Shown one piece after another: positions 1-11,740 of a DNA stretch of 64,000 bases (position 1 is the stretch's first letter; each line of letters opens with the position of its first letter). This DNA is from Phaeotremella fagi (Eukaryota > Basidiomycota > Tremellomycetes > Tremellales > Phaeotremellaceae): contig BCHU01000006.1 of the NCBI GenBank assembly GCA_001599715.1, positions 1 to 64,000 on the forward strand. Reading direction: 5' to 3'. Made by a program: the position numbers and the translations under genes. The notes under the pieces were generated by a model that searched no databases, was not told where the DNA came from, and was given only the letters and a program-made list of their open reading frames with translations.

Positions 1-24
1 TAACCCCCTAACCCCCTAACCCCC
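1..24. repeat. Telomeric repeat, three units of TAACCCCC
   Basis: Three perfect tandem units of TAACCCCC open the window, followed by TAAAAA and unique sequence. On the complementary strand this is TTAGGGGG, the telomere repeat of Cryptococcus-type yeasts. The C-rich strand runs 5' to 3' inward, as expected at the left end of a chromosome. The tract is short, so the terminal array was probably trimmed in assembly. Confidence 0.9.
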
Positions 25-123
25 TAAAAACCCGCAATGTCGTCATAAACGCGTTGTATAGCGATTGCTCGACAGACCTGCTCCACAGCTCCCATGTCAG
101 CGTGTTTGCCTCCGTGAGAGCCA

Positions 124-383
124 TCAACGTGTCCAGAGTATTTGACGATTTCGGTCATTCTGTTACACATGAGTGCGAAGTCTATAGGCTTAGGGGTAGA
201 AAGGCTTACCTTGTTGTTAAGTAGATCTACCAGGTTGCAGATGCGAGAGGTCGAAGTGGCAGTGGATACCTGATCAACCAGGGAAGGGTAAGTGTCAATC
301 GAAGATATGAAAATCATAGTGTATTTTGGACTTACCTTGTATGTGAACCGATAGATGTAGTTACGCTTTCGATGAGGGGTCCT
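124..383 (-). other. Possible spliced gene relic next to the telomere
   Basis: Two good splice donors on the minus strand (GTAAGT at 335, GTAAGC at 209) have plausible acceptors at 270 and 160. They define introns of 66 and 50 bases and a middle exon at 269-210. Only one frame of the middle exon is open. Joined in that frame, the last exon stops after about 11 codons at 126-124. A longer unspliced frame instead runs to a TAG made at the telomere junction. I recognise no domain and cannot find a convincing start. This is probably the truncated end of a subtelomeric gene or a decayed copy. Confidence 0.2.
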
Positions 384-1704
384 CGAATTCTTATTGCTTC
401 TTATACCGTCTTTCGAAAGATATATGTATGTCCTTCGGACCCAAGAACGTTGACCTTGTGACCCGGTTGTGGTGAGGCACTGTCATGCGCACTCTTGCAG
501 ACCATTCATGTGGAAAAACGCCAGTCATTTCCATAGCTTTTCCCATTTACATTTACTATCATCCAAGCAGTTTAACTGACAGTCGGCTTGGCGTGCTAGT
601 GATCTGTGCAGATACCCGCCTGAGTCGTTTAAAAAGCTGAAGAATTTGTCATGTATCCGCAACGTTAAAGTCAGGATAGGCACCGTGCGTTCCTGTCCGT
701 TTCTCGGAAGCGAGCCAGAAAATCTCGTAATGGATCGAGAAGTTGGAGTTAGATTTTGTCTTATATTGAGTTGAAAGAAGTGAGTTGCTCTGAGCAGACA
801 AAGGTTATACACTGTATATCGATGAATATCGAGAGTCAGATCACATATCTGGTCGCTGGTCGCAGATCGGCCTTATGGAAGTCTGTTTTGGCACAGAGGC
901 GCCAGGCTGGGTAACGGAGACAAGTCTATCCGCCGGAATAGAAGCCAAGAATGCTGGGCGCTCAATCGTTATAAACCATTTCCAAGGCTGAGCGCTGATA
1001 ATCACCATACGTACGTCTAGCCTGCCAGTGCAGTTACAGAAGTCCAACGCACTACTCGTAGACTATCGGACTCAAAACAGTTTTGAGACATGGTACACAA
1101 GGAGGCCCAAGCATTCGGTGGAAAAGGACTTGTACCTCAATTCAAATTAGAGGAACAATTGAGAATCGGAAGCTGTTCAAGTATTGATTGTCTGCGTAGA
1201 ATGTTCTGGTTCTTTCAGCTGCGATCTCTACATGTCCACGTTAGGCATCAATCGTGCCGCCTGCGGGATCAAACGCAAGAGCACCAAGAGCAAGAGGTAC
1301 CTCTGTAGCTATCTAGCGCGTGATGACTGGGAGACAGAAATCCCCTCAACATATTCCTGTCCCTACAACTCAATGGTGAGTCAAATATTCTTCCGATGAA
1401 TGGACAAATTGGACATTTTACGACAGTACTTGGCTCTGCAAAATTGCAGTCCATGCTGTCTCGTTCTACTTCTTAACTTCGATACGTGATATGTATGACA
1501 GCTGGCATTACGTTGTCAAGCCTCATTTGCATCAGCACGACATTATTAACATGGGAAAACAATCAGCATGCAGACCGAGCGCCGACCCTCTAGACCTCAG
1601 ACTCCATCCAGGTGTTCCTTTACAAAAACAAGAACCGGAAGTATGTATTTGACCCAACCGTCGTCTTCGGGTGTCTGACATTAGCACAATCATCTATTCT
1701 ATAC
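384..1704. other. Subtelomeric stretch without a convincing gene
   Basis: Open frames on both strands here are short (about 60-95 codons), overlap one another and show no known domain. The best candidate is a cysteine-rich plus-strand exon at about 1162-1376, which runs into a GTGAGT donor. An acceptor at about 1431 would close a product with 8-10 cysteines. Its start is not visible. Nothing else was identified. Confidence 0.4.
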
Positions 1705-2585
1705 TCACTTGCGGTCAAAAGCGTGATCCTCGCCTTCTGCAACAACATGAACGGTCTCGACGCCATGGCTTTGCAACGCCTTCAACATACGCTCTGACTC
1801 TGTAACCGACACTTCCATGTCTGCAGAACCCTGCAGGAGCAGTACCGGAGGATAACCAGGCCTGATCAAGTTCATAGGACTCCAGGAACTCGTATAAGCT
1901 TCCCAGCCATCTGGGTTTTCAACCATGCGAAACAGTACTTCAGGAAGGCATTTCATAGCCGAGATATGTTTCCTAAGACTAACCTGAGCAAGAACGGCTT
2001 GGTCGTGGCTGATATCCGCGTCGAAAGCTTTGGCAAGAGTGGAAGCTGATATCTCGAGCGATCTGGGAGCGTAGATTGGCGCTTTCGAGGGATCTTTTGG
2101 ATACTGTGGGAGTCCGGAGCTGACCTGTCTGACAAGTTGAGAAAGTCGGCTGGTCCATAGAGGTGAACCAGGGCAAGCGGTGCAGGTACCATTTTAGCGC
2201 CGCAAGCAATAGCGAGGGAAGCTCCTGCACTCATTCCTGCGAGAACGAACTGATCTATGCGCACGTCTATGATTCCAGGAAGGTAGGTCCTAAGCCACTT
2301 GTATGCGTCCATGCAATCTTCAACCATATCCTCGTAGCGGACGTGTGGAGCAAGGCGATATGCAATACTCGCTACATGCAGACCGAGCTGCTCGCCAAAA
2401 CCACTGAGATACCAAGGGAAAGGGTGCCAATGTTGACCTCCCATGAATCCACCACCATGAATGTAGAGTACCCAGCCGCCTGTGGGTTTGGACGCTGGGA
2501 AGATGCGCAAGGGAATGTCAACGCCTTGCTTGGTCGCAAAAATGTGATCACTGTGACGTGGGAGGGCTGATGTAAAGTGTGACAT
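1705..2585 (-). pseudogene. Alpha/beta hydrolase (HSL/esterase type) with a frameshift
   Basis: The frame starting at 2585 encodes the N-terminal two-thirds of an alpha/beta hydrolase-3 esterase. It has the oxyanion motif HGGGF at about residue 43 and the nucleophile elbow GMSAGAS. The C-terminal part, including the acid (GSADMEV) and the histidine (GEDHAFD), lies in another frame that stops at 1705. The two frames overlap around 2112-2131, inside conserved sequence, and no GT-AG intron of normal size joins them. All three catalytic residues survive, so either a one-base deletion (or two-base insertion) inactivated the gene recently, or the assembly has an indel here. The substrate is unknown. 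A CACGTG lies upstream at 2973-2978. Confidence 0.65.
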
Positions 2586-3100
2586 GGTGTAGTTAATGTC
2601 AGTGACCTGTCAGTCTATGTAAGCGGACAAGTGGACGAACTGTGGTTTTGGAGGGTGGTGTAAATGCAATCGGTGTCAAAATGACGGACCTTGGTTATCG
2701 GATCAGATCCAGCCGCCACCTTGATCTGTGGTCGTCCCGGATCCATTGTCTTACCTACCAGACAGTACAGAATGACAGCCATGATAAAGTAGTAATGTTG
2801 AACAGAGAAAAAATTATCTGCAATCTGGAGCTTTCGTTGAAGTTATACCATTGTTCAATCTGTCAGTGTCTGTTTCCATGTCTGGGGAAGGCTCCAGTTC
2901 AAAATCTTCTATCCGCCACCATCTGTTCTGCACTTTGATGCATTTTGCGTTACCGCTTGATATACATTGTATCACGTGTAGATGCATTGGATTCACCCAC
3001 AACTATCAATAACTGACGCTAGCAAGCTCTATGACTCTATATGCGTGAGAAAAGTGATACCATTATCTTACCCGTCATCTTCCACCACAGCACCTCAAAC
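2586..3100. other. Intergenic region between hydrolase and MFS gene
   Basis: This is the upstream region of the hydrolase and the downstream region of the next minus-strand gene. It contains a CACGTG E-box core at 2973-2978, about 390 bases upstream of the hydrolase start. Open frames here are short and show no domain. Confidence 0.4.
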
Positions 3101-5272
3101 CTAAGCAGAAGTGAGACGAGTAGGAGCTGTATTGACGACTGAACTTTCTTCCTTTTTGGCCTTGATGTCAACGTCTTTCATTCCGAGACCAACTAAGACC
3201 GTAACGATAGCAAGGACAATAGCTACAAAAAAGACGGAGCGCAAGGCAATTTGATATGACAAGATCGCAGCTGCCCGTACATTTGGTGGCTGGTCTCGGA
3301 TAGAAGACGACGACTGCCTGATGGAGGTGATGATCTGGTATCAGACGAGCTCCTCCATGTGACATACCTTTTCTGCGTTAGGCCCTGTAATCCTGGCAAC
3401 TAGCTGTTTTCGAAGCACTGCTTGAGTGAGAGCGCCAGAAAGCGAAACTCCAAGAACCTGACCTGTCGTTCTGAAAGCGTACGACAAGCTCGTCGCCATG
3501 GCAATGTGATCTCTTCCCGCATCTGCAATGAGTCCAACAATGGTTAAAGTCGGTACTGCCCCACCTGTTAATGCACTTGGCATGAAAGTGGTCCATAGCA
3601 TCCAGCTGCAGTAAGCATCTCGACGTTGTCATGAAACTCACTCTGGGGTTGTATCGCTCCATGTAGAAAGAATAACAGTGCTGAAAACTGCACCCAATCC
3701 GCAAAGTGCACACAGCCAGTAATACCGTCCAGTCGATCTGACGACGAACCCAACGCCCAGCGATCCCATGGTACCCAGGACAGAGTTAGGTATCAGGTGA
3801 GCACCAGCCTCCGATGCCGACATCTGCCTGACCGTGGTGAAAAAGAGAGGGACCGAGTAGTTCTTGTATCGTAAGCAAAGCTCGACATATGCAACTAACC
3901 AAACCAAACATCATAATTGCCAACACGAAATTACTGATAGACACACTGATTGCTGTTCTGCTTTTGAGTAGACTGAATTGAATGACCGGCGATTTTGAAA
4001 CTCGCAGTTCAACCCAGAGGAACAAAAAGAATAAAATCCCACTGGCTGCAAACAGGCCGCAAATCGAAGGGTCCGACCAATTATATTCCACTTCGTCATT
4101 CGACTGCGTCACCAGTGAGACTGCTATCAAAGCCGATCCTAGCCAGGAAGCGAGAAGTATAACCCCCAGAATGTCGAATTGTTTGATAACGGACCACGAC
4201 GACTGTTTTGCCTCGGAATGGTTCACTTTGGAGAGAGCAGTTTGTGATTTGGAACCGGGGAGCGTGTAACGCACTTTACGGTGAATCAAAAAACTCGACA
4301 AAAGAAGGATTGGAATCTGTCAAGAGTCAATAGAAGGCGGGAACACCGTTGAAACATACCTGAACTGCAAAGGCTGTTCGCCAGCCAGCTGTGTCGTTAA
4401 TGATACCCCCGATTGGACCTCCCAGACTGCTCGATGAGTAAGCGATTATACGAAGCACTCACCCCATACCCATGCCAAACATGATGTTGGTGTATCCTTG
4501 AAAAATTGCTCGGTACGATCTGTGTCACATCAGCACAAGACACCATTTGATCTGATGGTCGCTCACAGTGGTACAATGTCGCTGATAATAGTCGCCCCAG
4601 CTGTTCAGACGTTAAACATGATAGTCAACATCCCGTCAACTTACTAGTTTGAAGCCCTCCACCTCCGAGTCCTGCAATAGTTCGGGCTGCAATCAAGCAC
4701 CCCATATTGGGCGCAAGTGCGCAACAACCATTTCCAATTGCTAAGTCTCAGCGAATGACATACCATTTTACTCACTAAAAAGTGACAGGGCTATCAACAT
4801 TGATTGTCGCCGTCCTACTGCGTTGCAGAGCTTGCCGTAGACGGGAGTAAAACAGCATACGGAGAGGAGACTACAGCTTGGTTAGTATCTAAAAATCTGT
4901 TTGCAGACACACTAAGAAGTTCCCAGCCAAGAAGCCATATTTGTTGCATTGAAGTCGGATGAAATCGGACCCAATAAAGTCGCAACTGAGGTGTTATCAG
5001 AGCAAGCTCCCCATCATGATCGAAGACTTACCGATAGTACCATCAAAGGCGTTCAAAAACGAGCACATCCAAACCGAGAAGCACTGATCCCAGTCAATGA
5101 GGTCTTAAAGAGCCAGCTAGACACCTACCAACACCCAAAAACTGGATTTATCCAACCCAGCTAGATTATAGTGAATATTGGGGACAAGGTGATTATCGCT
5201 GTCATCGTTTGTTGCACTGAGATACTGGATCTGTTGACCAGACCGAAGAAGAGGACTTTGTTCGTTACTCAT
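3101..5272 (-). CDS. MFS transporter, DHA2/Vba type, probably vacuolar
   Basis: A multi-exon 14-TM major facilitator. Exons carry SIDSTVVATLL in the first helix, a GRR loop, IVPLRYRAIFQGY, and late helices with SYAFRTTGQVLGVSLSGAL. The last exon ends in a lysine/glutamate tail with the stop at 3103-3101. The start at 5272 gives an N-terminus of MSNEQSPLLRSG. EQSPLL fits the acidic dileucine signal (D/E)xxxL(L/I) that sends fungal membrane proteins to the vacuole. In family terms this points to Vba-like basic amino acid or drug/H+ antiport, but the substrate is inferred only. It is transcribed divergently from the AEC-type transporter, and about 295 bases lie between the two starts. Confidence 0.85.
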
Positions 5273-5430
5273 ATTGGTGGCAAGGAATGTGGTCAATATC
5301 GATACACCCCAATCTGTCGCTGTATAGAGCAACAGCGCATTGAAGTTCGAACAATGCCTTCTAGCTCCTGAAGCATGGTCCGTCCCGTTGATACGTTCGT
5401 TCATCAACAACAACTATTGATGTGAAAGTG

Positions 5431-5436
5431 CACGTG
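5431..5436. promoter_or_regulatory. E-box core CACGTG in divergent promoter
   Basis: A palindromic CACGTG sits between the DHA2 transporter start (5272) and the AEC transporter start (5568). In fungi this core is bound by bHLH factors such as Pho4 or Cbf1 types. A six-base match occurs by chance fairly often, so this is only a candidate. Confidence 0.3.
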
Positions 5437-5567
5437 GGTTGAAGCTGAAAGGTCCGTTCCGTGACCATCATTCACGCGTCACGTCGGGAGCGCGTTCCGT
5501 TGAGAGTTGCTGATTGCTGTACTCCAGTCAGAAAGAAAATTCTGACTTGAGGCATGATATCATCAAA

Positions 5568-7301
5568 ATGACTACTGATAGCTCAATACCTGGTGAGTAT
5601 CACGACAGGATAATCATTGATGTTACAGTGCTGCCATTGTTGTTGACAGCAATCTCGGTATGTGTGGCAAAGTACTTTGTTTGGCTAATCGAGTACAGTC
5701 GGTGGTTGAGACCGCCCTCTTGAGTCTTGCCGGATATATCCTGGCTGTACATGGTATTACGGATAGAACCACTCAACGTACAATCAATAGAATCAATGTT
5801 ACGCTTTTGACGCCAGCTTTGTTATTTGGCAAGGTAGGTTGATCAACGAACATAATGTCGCTTAATCGGCCAGATCGCCTATACTCTTGATGGTGCCTCA
5901 CTCGTGAGGCTGTGGGTGGTACCTGCTAGGTGAGAAATGGACTTTGCTGGGCTGACCCATAGTTTTTTGATTATCACAGCGATATCTGGGCTTGTTGGGT
6001 ACCTTGTCTCTCTCCTTTGCGGGTTGAGTAGGGTTCAAAGGTTCGTTTTTTTGAGTTTGGAGCAAGTGGAATTTGAAGTTGACGGGATTCAGAGTTTTTG
6101 TGCTGTGCTCAACGATGTTTCAAAACAGGTAAGATCGGATTCACATGGTGGAAACTGAAGATGGAACAGTAATTCCTTGACCATCGCGTTGGTATCGGTA
6201 AGTCCACGAGTCGATGCGAGGTAGCTGAATCGCCACCCAGTCACTAGTCAGCCAGGTCCCAGGATTAAAGATGGACGATACGGACTCCATACCCGCTATG
6301 CTTGCCCGAGGTATTACCTACCTTGCACTGTATACTGCGTTTACCATGTCTGTACGTGTTGGGTAGATGCTTTTGCTAAAAATACAGCTTAAATGGTTAC
6401 TTGGGTTACACTTGCTGACCACAGCGGATCATTCATCAGGTGAATGTGAAAGTGACATCTACGAGGATTCACTTGTTGGAGAGGAAACTACACAGCCCGA
6501 CGGCACACTTGGACAACACGACAGTCTAAGCGGCGATCACTCTCAAGTCCATTGGTCACTTGCACCTAGACCATTGATATCTGCTCTCTTGACACATGTG
6601 TCCAAGTCGTTGCGAACGATCATCAAGTTCATGACTCCTCCTACATGGGCGTGTCTGGCAAGTATCATATTTGCGCTGTCAAACCCTCTTCAGAAATGTT
6701 TGACACGTATAGTACCATTGCACAACGCCATAAACTATGCGGCTGATTGTTCTGGTAAGTGATTGATGTGGCAACTGAATCCTTATTTAAACAGTTCCGA
6801 TGACGCTTTTCATGCTTGGTGCATCCTTTGCCCGAGATAAGGCGCCGATCGCTCTTCCTTACGATGATGGAGAGAGCATCTCGAAGCCAATTACGATTTC
6901 GTCAGGCAACGCAAGGGTTCCCAAAGAGAACCTGACGGTCTTTGTTGCCTTGACGTCACGTATGATTATCACGCCACTCTTTTGTTTACCGATCCTGTCC
7001 ACATTCAAGCACTCTCAGCTAGCCCCAATATTCTCTGATCCGGTGTTTATTCTGGTGCAGGTGTTGTTAATATCGGCAGTATGTCTGCGACTGACTGATT
7101 GGGCTGATGTTGAATAGCCGCCTGCCCTCACCTTGGTTCAAGTGACCCAAGCGACCAAAGGGGACACTTATGACGTGTTGATCAGTAAAACAATGTTCTG
7201 GGGCTATGCCGTTTTGACACCTCCGTGAGTTTTTACAATGTCGGTGGTTGACGTAGACTAGCTTGACACTGCTGTACGTTTTCATTGCACTCATGATGTG
7301 A
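5568..7301 (+). CDS. Auxin-efflux-carrier (AEC) family membrane transporter
   Basis: The start at 5568 opens a short N-terminus and a first helix (VLPLLLTAISV). Next come the AEC hallmark LLSLAGYILAVHGITD and a segment ending in NVTLLTPALLFGK. After a long hydrophilic central loop rich in acidic and serine residues come FVALTSRMIITPL and PALTLVQVTQATKG, with the final helix PLTLLYVFIALMM and stop at 7299-7301. At least six introns are needed. The layout (about five helices, a large loop, five helices) matches fungal members related to yeast Ecm3 and S. pombe AEL proteins, which act in internal membranes. The substrate is unknown; auxin transport should not be assumed. Confidence 0.85.
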
Positions 7302-7914
7302 CACTGCGCGGAGAATACGATGAACGCCGTTTTCGCCTACACTATCATGGCGATCAATATGGAACGAGAACGTGGGTATTAAACAAGTTTCCACAAATAT
7401 CGCCTCTCTCTGCCGTTTTGAAGAAAGGCTATGAATCTCTATTCATTGAACCCTTTGCTGCGAATCCTTTGCTGCGATGCCATTATTATTGCAATCCATA
7501 GTGTATCAAGATTGTCTTCGATGTCATTGATGTGAAAGTACTCTTCAGTGATCAAAGACATCTCCTTGAGTATCGGGTACCCCTACATGAAGACAGTTGT
7601 GGTTTCGGTTCTCTAGAAATGAATGTTACTCAGTGTAAAATATCCATATTTTAAAGTTCAAAGTGATACCAAGACTCTCCTTCAGGTTAGTATTGTTTAA
7701 ACAAGTTTTCAACCTTGACACTCTTCTCTGTCACCTGCCTTGCCTGCGATTCAATCCAACTGTACTCTAAGTTGCATACAAAGCCAACAACTGAAATTCC
7801 TCTTTACAAAATTAACAACGGTTTTAGAAAACAACGCTTCCCAAGTCTATGTTCTATACTGCTCGCCCTTCTGTCACCTCCTCAACACCTTCTACAGTCA
7901 AACCTGACTCTACT
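7302..7914. other. Intergenic region between convergent transporter genes
   Basis: It holds the 3' flanks of the plus-strand AEC gene and the minus-strand MFS gene. Short plus-strand frames (about 60-80 codons) show no domain and no coding character. No RNA gene was recognised. Confidence 0.4.
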
Positions 7915-9654
7915 CTAGGTTGTATAGACAGCCAACTGGTTGTCTCCGAGAGGCTCACCTCGAATCAACTTTTCAGCGTTTCGTTTGTTCGTGAGACGAT
8001 ATTGGATATATTGCAATATCGCAGCAAGCGAACCGACAGAAATCAGGCCAACAGCGATACCGAAACCGCGTGGATAATACGGGGCATCTTCTGACCGTAA
8101 CAACTGTGTTCCGACCAAACCTCCACAGTTTGAACCCATGGTAATCATTGCCAAAGCAATAGATCGTTGCTGAGGGGACATTTGGTTCAGCGACAACCAA
8201 GCAACGTTGACGGGATGCCAACATTGAGAAAGTCCGACTGTGAATACCAGGAGACAGAATTTGGTTGCCGTGCTCCCGGTTGCTATAACGGAGCGGACTG
8301 CAAAGTGTCAGCATAGATTCAACAGATGCACATACATGACACATAAAAGATGAGGTATAGAAGACTGGTGGCGATCACAAGCGGACCTCGAATGGTGACA
8401 CGGTCACTGCGTGTCAGAGCTGTTCTTGGCATACGACTCACCTGATCATCCCGATGGCAAGGGTCATGAAGAGATTGACCCAACCACCCACAGAGGATAA
8501 AGCGTTAGCGTTCACAGTGCTGAATCCAAAACTTTTGATGATGGTCGGTGCATATTGTCCCAAAGCTGCCGTTGCAGCAGCAAGACAGATCGGGTGAAGG
8601 ATATGGGGATAGTTTCTCCAGTTGGTAAGGGCCGATGAGATCTCGGCCAAAGTGACTGCGCGTTTGGAGTCGGCCTTTTTGGCGTCATCAGCTACTACTC
8701 GAGCGAGTAATATTTCTCTATCTCTCGCTGTGAAGACAGAGAGGTTCTTGAAGATGAATGGGTAAGGGCGTTGCGGAGAATCCGGAATCAAGAAGAGGAA
8801 AAGAACCGCGACCAACAACGCCATGGAACCTTCGATTAAAAACAAGTATTGCCAAGATTGAAGAGAGCCTTTGATCGATAGGATGCCTGCAGCAATGAAA
8901 CCTCCGAGAGCAGACGAGAGTAGAGTGCCCATAAAGAACCATGCAGTTCGCGAAGCCGTTTCTGAGCGTTTATAGAATAGAGAGATTGTATACAATGAAC
9001 CAGGAATGTCTGTAAAGCGTCAGTCCAGATGAGGCTCGTTGACAAACGGCCCAACTTACAACCGCACTCTGTTACTCCTAGAAGGATTCGCGTTACGAGA
9101 AAACCAGTATAGTCTTTAAGGAAGATCTGCATGGTTGCCACCAAGCCGAAAGAAAATACTTGCATTGTGAGCCATTTTTGAGTTCCCAACCTCTGAATAA
9201 CCATTTGAGATGGTATCCTGAAAACAGTCAGTCCTTGTCACGATCTGTATGGTGAGAACATTGACTCACTCAAAGACGACGATGCCGACGTAGAGTAAAC
9301 CTTGACCAGTGTTGTATTGATTTGTAGTGATGTCGATATCGGCAAAAAGCGTAGTGGTGGCAGCATTCGCAATATTTCTAACAGTGTCAACGTCTGAGAT
9401 GGTCATATGGAACATACGACTTTTCGAGTTGAAAACAGAAGAAACCAAGGATCAACAGAGAGAGGACGCTCAAGTCAATCTTGCGGACAACACGTCGCTC
9501 CTCTTCTGCCGTCCAGCTAGGTGGCTCTACTGCAAGGATCTCAACAGCCGAGTCCAAATCAATCTTTTCTAATCACAAGTCAAGTCAGTGATACGCAGTA
9601 TAGAATAGCGAACTCACTCTCGTCCGACAAAGGATCCATCGCGTTCAAAGACAT
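7915..9654 (-). CDS. MFS transporter, anion:cation symporter (Dal5/allantoate) family
   Basis: Exons join to a typical 12-TM Dal5-family permease. The start at 9654 gives MSLNAMDPLSDE. WTAEEERRVVRKIDL leads into the first helix, and EKSNIANA replaces the usual DRSNIGNA. RILLGVTECG, WQYLFLIEGSMALLVA and FLIPDSP follow, with the family C-terminal signature ending in APYYPRGFGIAVG. The first intron follows 13 codons. Yeast relatives carry allantoate, nicotinate, pantothenate, biotin-like acids and sulfonates, so an organic anion is the likely cargo. It is divergent from the arylsulfotransferase-family gene, and their shared 355-base promoter holds three GGTCCGC motifs. Confidence 0.88.
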
Positions 9655-9818
9655 GTTGTAGTTCGTGGAAAAAGATGTGATGTTGTCTCACCGACTTCGA
9701 CCTGATATATACTGAAACCAGAGACGCATCAACGTCAGTGCGGACGCTGTTAGAGGGGTGTGAATGTCTTATCTGACATGACGGATTGAACGGAGTACAC
9801 GGGAAGAATAGATGAAAA

Positions 9819-9830
9819 CCAAGGTCCGCA
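9819..9830 (+). promoter_or_regulatory. Candidate zinc-cluster site CCAAGGTCCGCA
   Basis: This 12-mer lies in the divergent promoter at 9655-10009 and occurs identically at 14016-14027, upstream of another transporter. It contains a CGG triplet on the minus strand, the usual half-site of Zn2Cys6 regulators. Confidence 0.4.
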
Positions 9831-9886
9831 ATCTGACTTTTCAAATATAGCAGATCTGATAGATTACGTAAGACAATGTACCAAAC

Positions 9887-9929
9887 CATGGTCCGCACTT
9901 GAATTTTCTGTGGCAACGGGCGGACCATG
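9887..9929. promoter_or_regulatory. Inverted repeat CATGGTCCGC / GCGGACCATG
   Basis: Two perfect 10-base arms at 9887-9896 and 9920-9929 are separated by 23 bases. Each arm contains GGTCCGC, as in the 12-mer at 9819. Inverted CGG half-sites are the classic target of dimeric Zn2Cys6 factors. It lies about 80-125 bases upstream of the arylsulfotransferase-family start and about 230-275 from the MFS start. The regulator is inferred, not shown. Confidence 0.4.
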
Positions 9930-10009
9930 TTACACGTTGGCATCGTTTACTCAGCATAAGTACAGCTTTCCATCTCCTAGACTTCTTCTGACGTGCCAAA
10001 ATCGACTCA

Positions 10010-11740
10010 ATGTTTTTCAAACTCTCAACCTCACTTCTTCTAACAGTTTCATGCGTTAGGGCAGACTTTCAGTACCGCTCTCGTCCCGACTTGTCACCAC
10101 CAAAGTTCAACATTACAATTCCAGCGAAAGATGGAGTGGAAAGTGGCTTCTTGTTTGTGACTCCTTATCAAGGATTTACTCCAGGTCACTATGGGCCAGA
10201 ACAAGATGGTGCCTACATCTATAGGGATGATGGAGATCTGGTCTGGTCTGGTCTCGGCTTCTTAGGAGGTTGGGCTATCGATTTTCGACCCGACATCGTT
10301 CACGGACAGCCAATCCTACGGGCTTTCCAAGGTTCCCTCAAACCTCATGGAAGAATGTATGGAAGTCATGCCATCCTCAACAACCGCTACGAGATCATCA
10401 AAACAGTCCATCCCGTGTCAACTCTTCAAACATCAGCCCATGAGTTCCGAGTTCTTCCAGGAGGTCAACGGGTAATCGTCGAATCTCCCATAGCCTTGGT
10501 ACGTGATCTTTCACGATACGGGGCACAATCCCCTGAACAGCAGTGGATTCGATCTGCCGCTTTTCAAGGTATGTTTTTGGTCTGTCAGAAACTGATTGAC
10601 AGAAATCGATATTGAAACTGGCGAAGTTTACTTCCAATGGTCAAGTCTGGATCACGTCGACCCTGCCTGTAAGTCGACTGCATGCGCGATGCATACTGAT
10701 CATCAACAGTTGGCGCCTTCCCCCTTCCGAATGGAACGGAGCATTCATTAGGTGGTACCACGGCAACTGCTGACGGTACGGGGTTCAACACCGCTGACGC
10801 TTGGAATTACTTCCATATCAACAGTGTAGACAAGAATGATGATGGGGACTATCTGGTGTCTGGTCGAAACTATGCCGCGGTTTTCAAGGTTTCTGGCAAG
10901 ACAGGGGAAGTCATGTGGCAGCTTGGTGGGCTGCACGGTGGATCATCATTTGAGGTCGAACCAGCAGCAAGATTCGCCTATCAACATCACGCTCGATTCA
11001 GATCCCAATCCGAAGAGGGTAACATTGAAGTCATCTCAATGTTCGACAACGGAGCTCACAGTAATGGAGCCGTCTTACGCAACGTCTCTTACGCTAGATA
11101 CATCCAGCTCAATCACACTTCCAAGGTGGCGTCCGCTTTGCGCACGTACCCAGCACCGTACAACCTTAGCGGTATCTCTCAAGGGAGCAATCAACTCCTT
11201 CCAAACAACAACGTCTTTGTCAACTGGGGTCAAGCTGGTGCTATCACGGAATTCAGCGAAAAAGGTGAAGTGCTCTTCCACGCCTTTTTAGATTCAGAAC
11301 CTGAGGGTCGCTTTGTGCAAAGCTACCGTGGTTTCCGTTTCAATTGGACTGGTATACCAAACGAACCACCAGCTGTATCGGCGATACGTGAGGAGGTCGA
11401 CGGACCGGTGAATGTCTATGTTTCATGGAATGGTGACACTGAGACTGCTTCCTGGCAATTCTTCTCTGCTAACTCTACTTCACCTTCACTTGATACTGCG
11501 ACGTTGCGAGGTGTCAAAGAGAGAAAAAGCTTCGAGACTTGTATCACGCTTGATGATATCTCTGTCGACGAGCATTTCTACGCTGTCGCAGTCGACAAGA
11601 ATGGGAAGAGTACAAGGGCATCCGAGGTGGCTTACATTTCGCTACAAAGGTCGATTCCGGTAAACGTACAACCAGAATCAGTATTGAACCCGTCCTTTTT
11701 GGAAACGGTCAAACAGACAATTTTCTCCATGTTGGTTTAA
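10010..11740 (+). CDS. Secreted arylsulfotransferase (ASST) family protein
   Basis: The first 18 or so residues form a signal peptide (LSTSLLLTVSCVRA). The mature part follows the fungal ASST-like pattern: FQYRSRPDLSPPKFNIT, GAYIYRDDGDLVWSG, ETGEVYFQWSSLDHVDPA, VSGRNYAAVFKVSGKTGEV and WQLGG. Two short introns near 10570-10710 join three exons, and the stop is at 11738-11740. The C-terminus has a fibronectin-like stretch (VNVYVSWNGDTETASW). Bacterial ASST moves sulfate between phenols; whether fungal members do so is not established. It shares a promoter with a Dal5-family permease, which suggests use of an organic sulfate or related acid, but that is inference. Confidence 0.85.

Noticed and set aside
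2163..2570. 135-codon plus-strand frame over the hydrolase
   Set aside because: It is the antisense shadow of a conserved alpha/beta hydrolase and has no domain of its own.
3378..4301. Several overlapping frames over the DHA2 transporter
   Set aside because: They are alternative frames or unspliced extensions of its exons; only the frames with membrane-helix motifs were kept.
10836..11291. 151-codon plus-strand frame inside the ASST-family gene
   Set aside because: It overlaps the 294-codon frame that carries the conserved family motifs.
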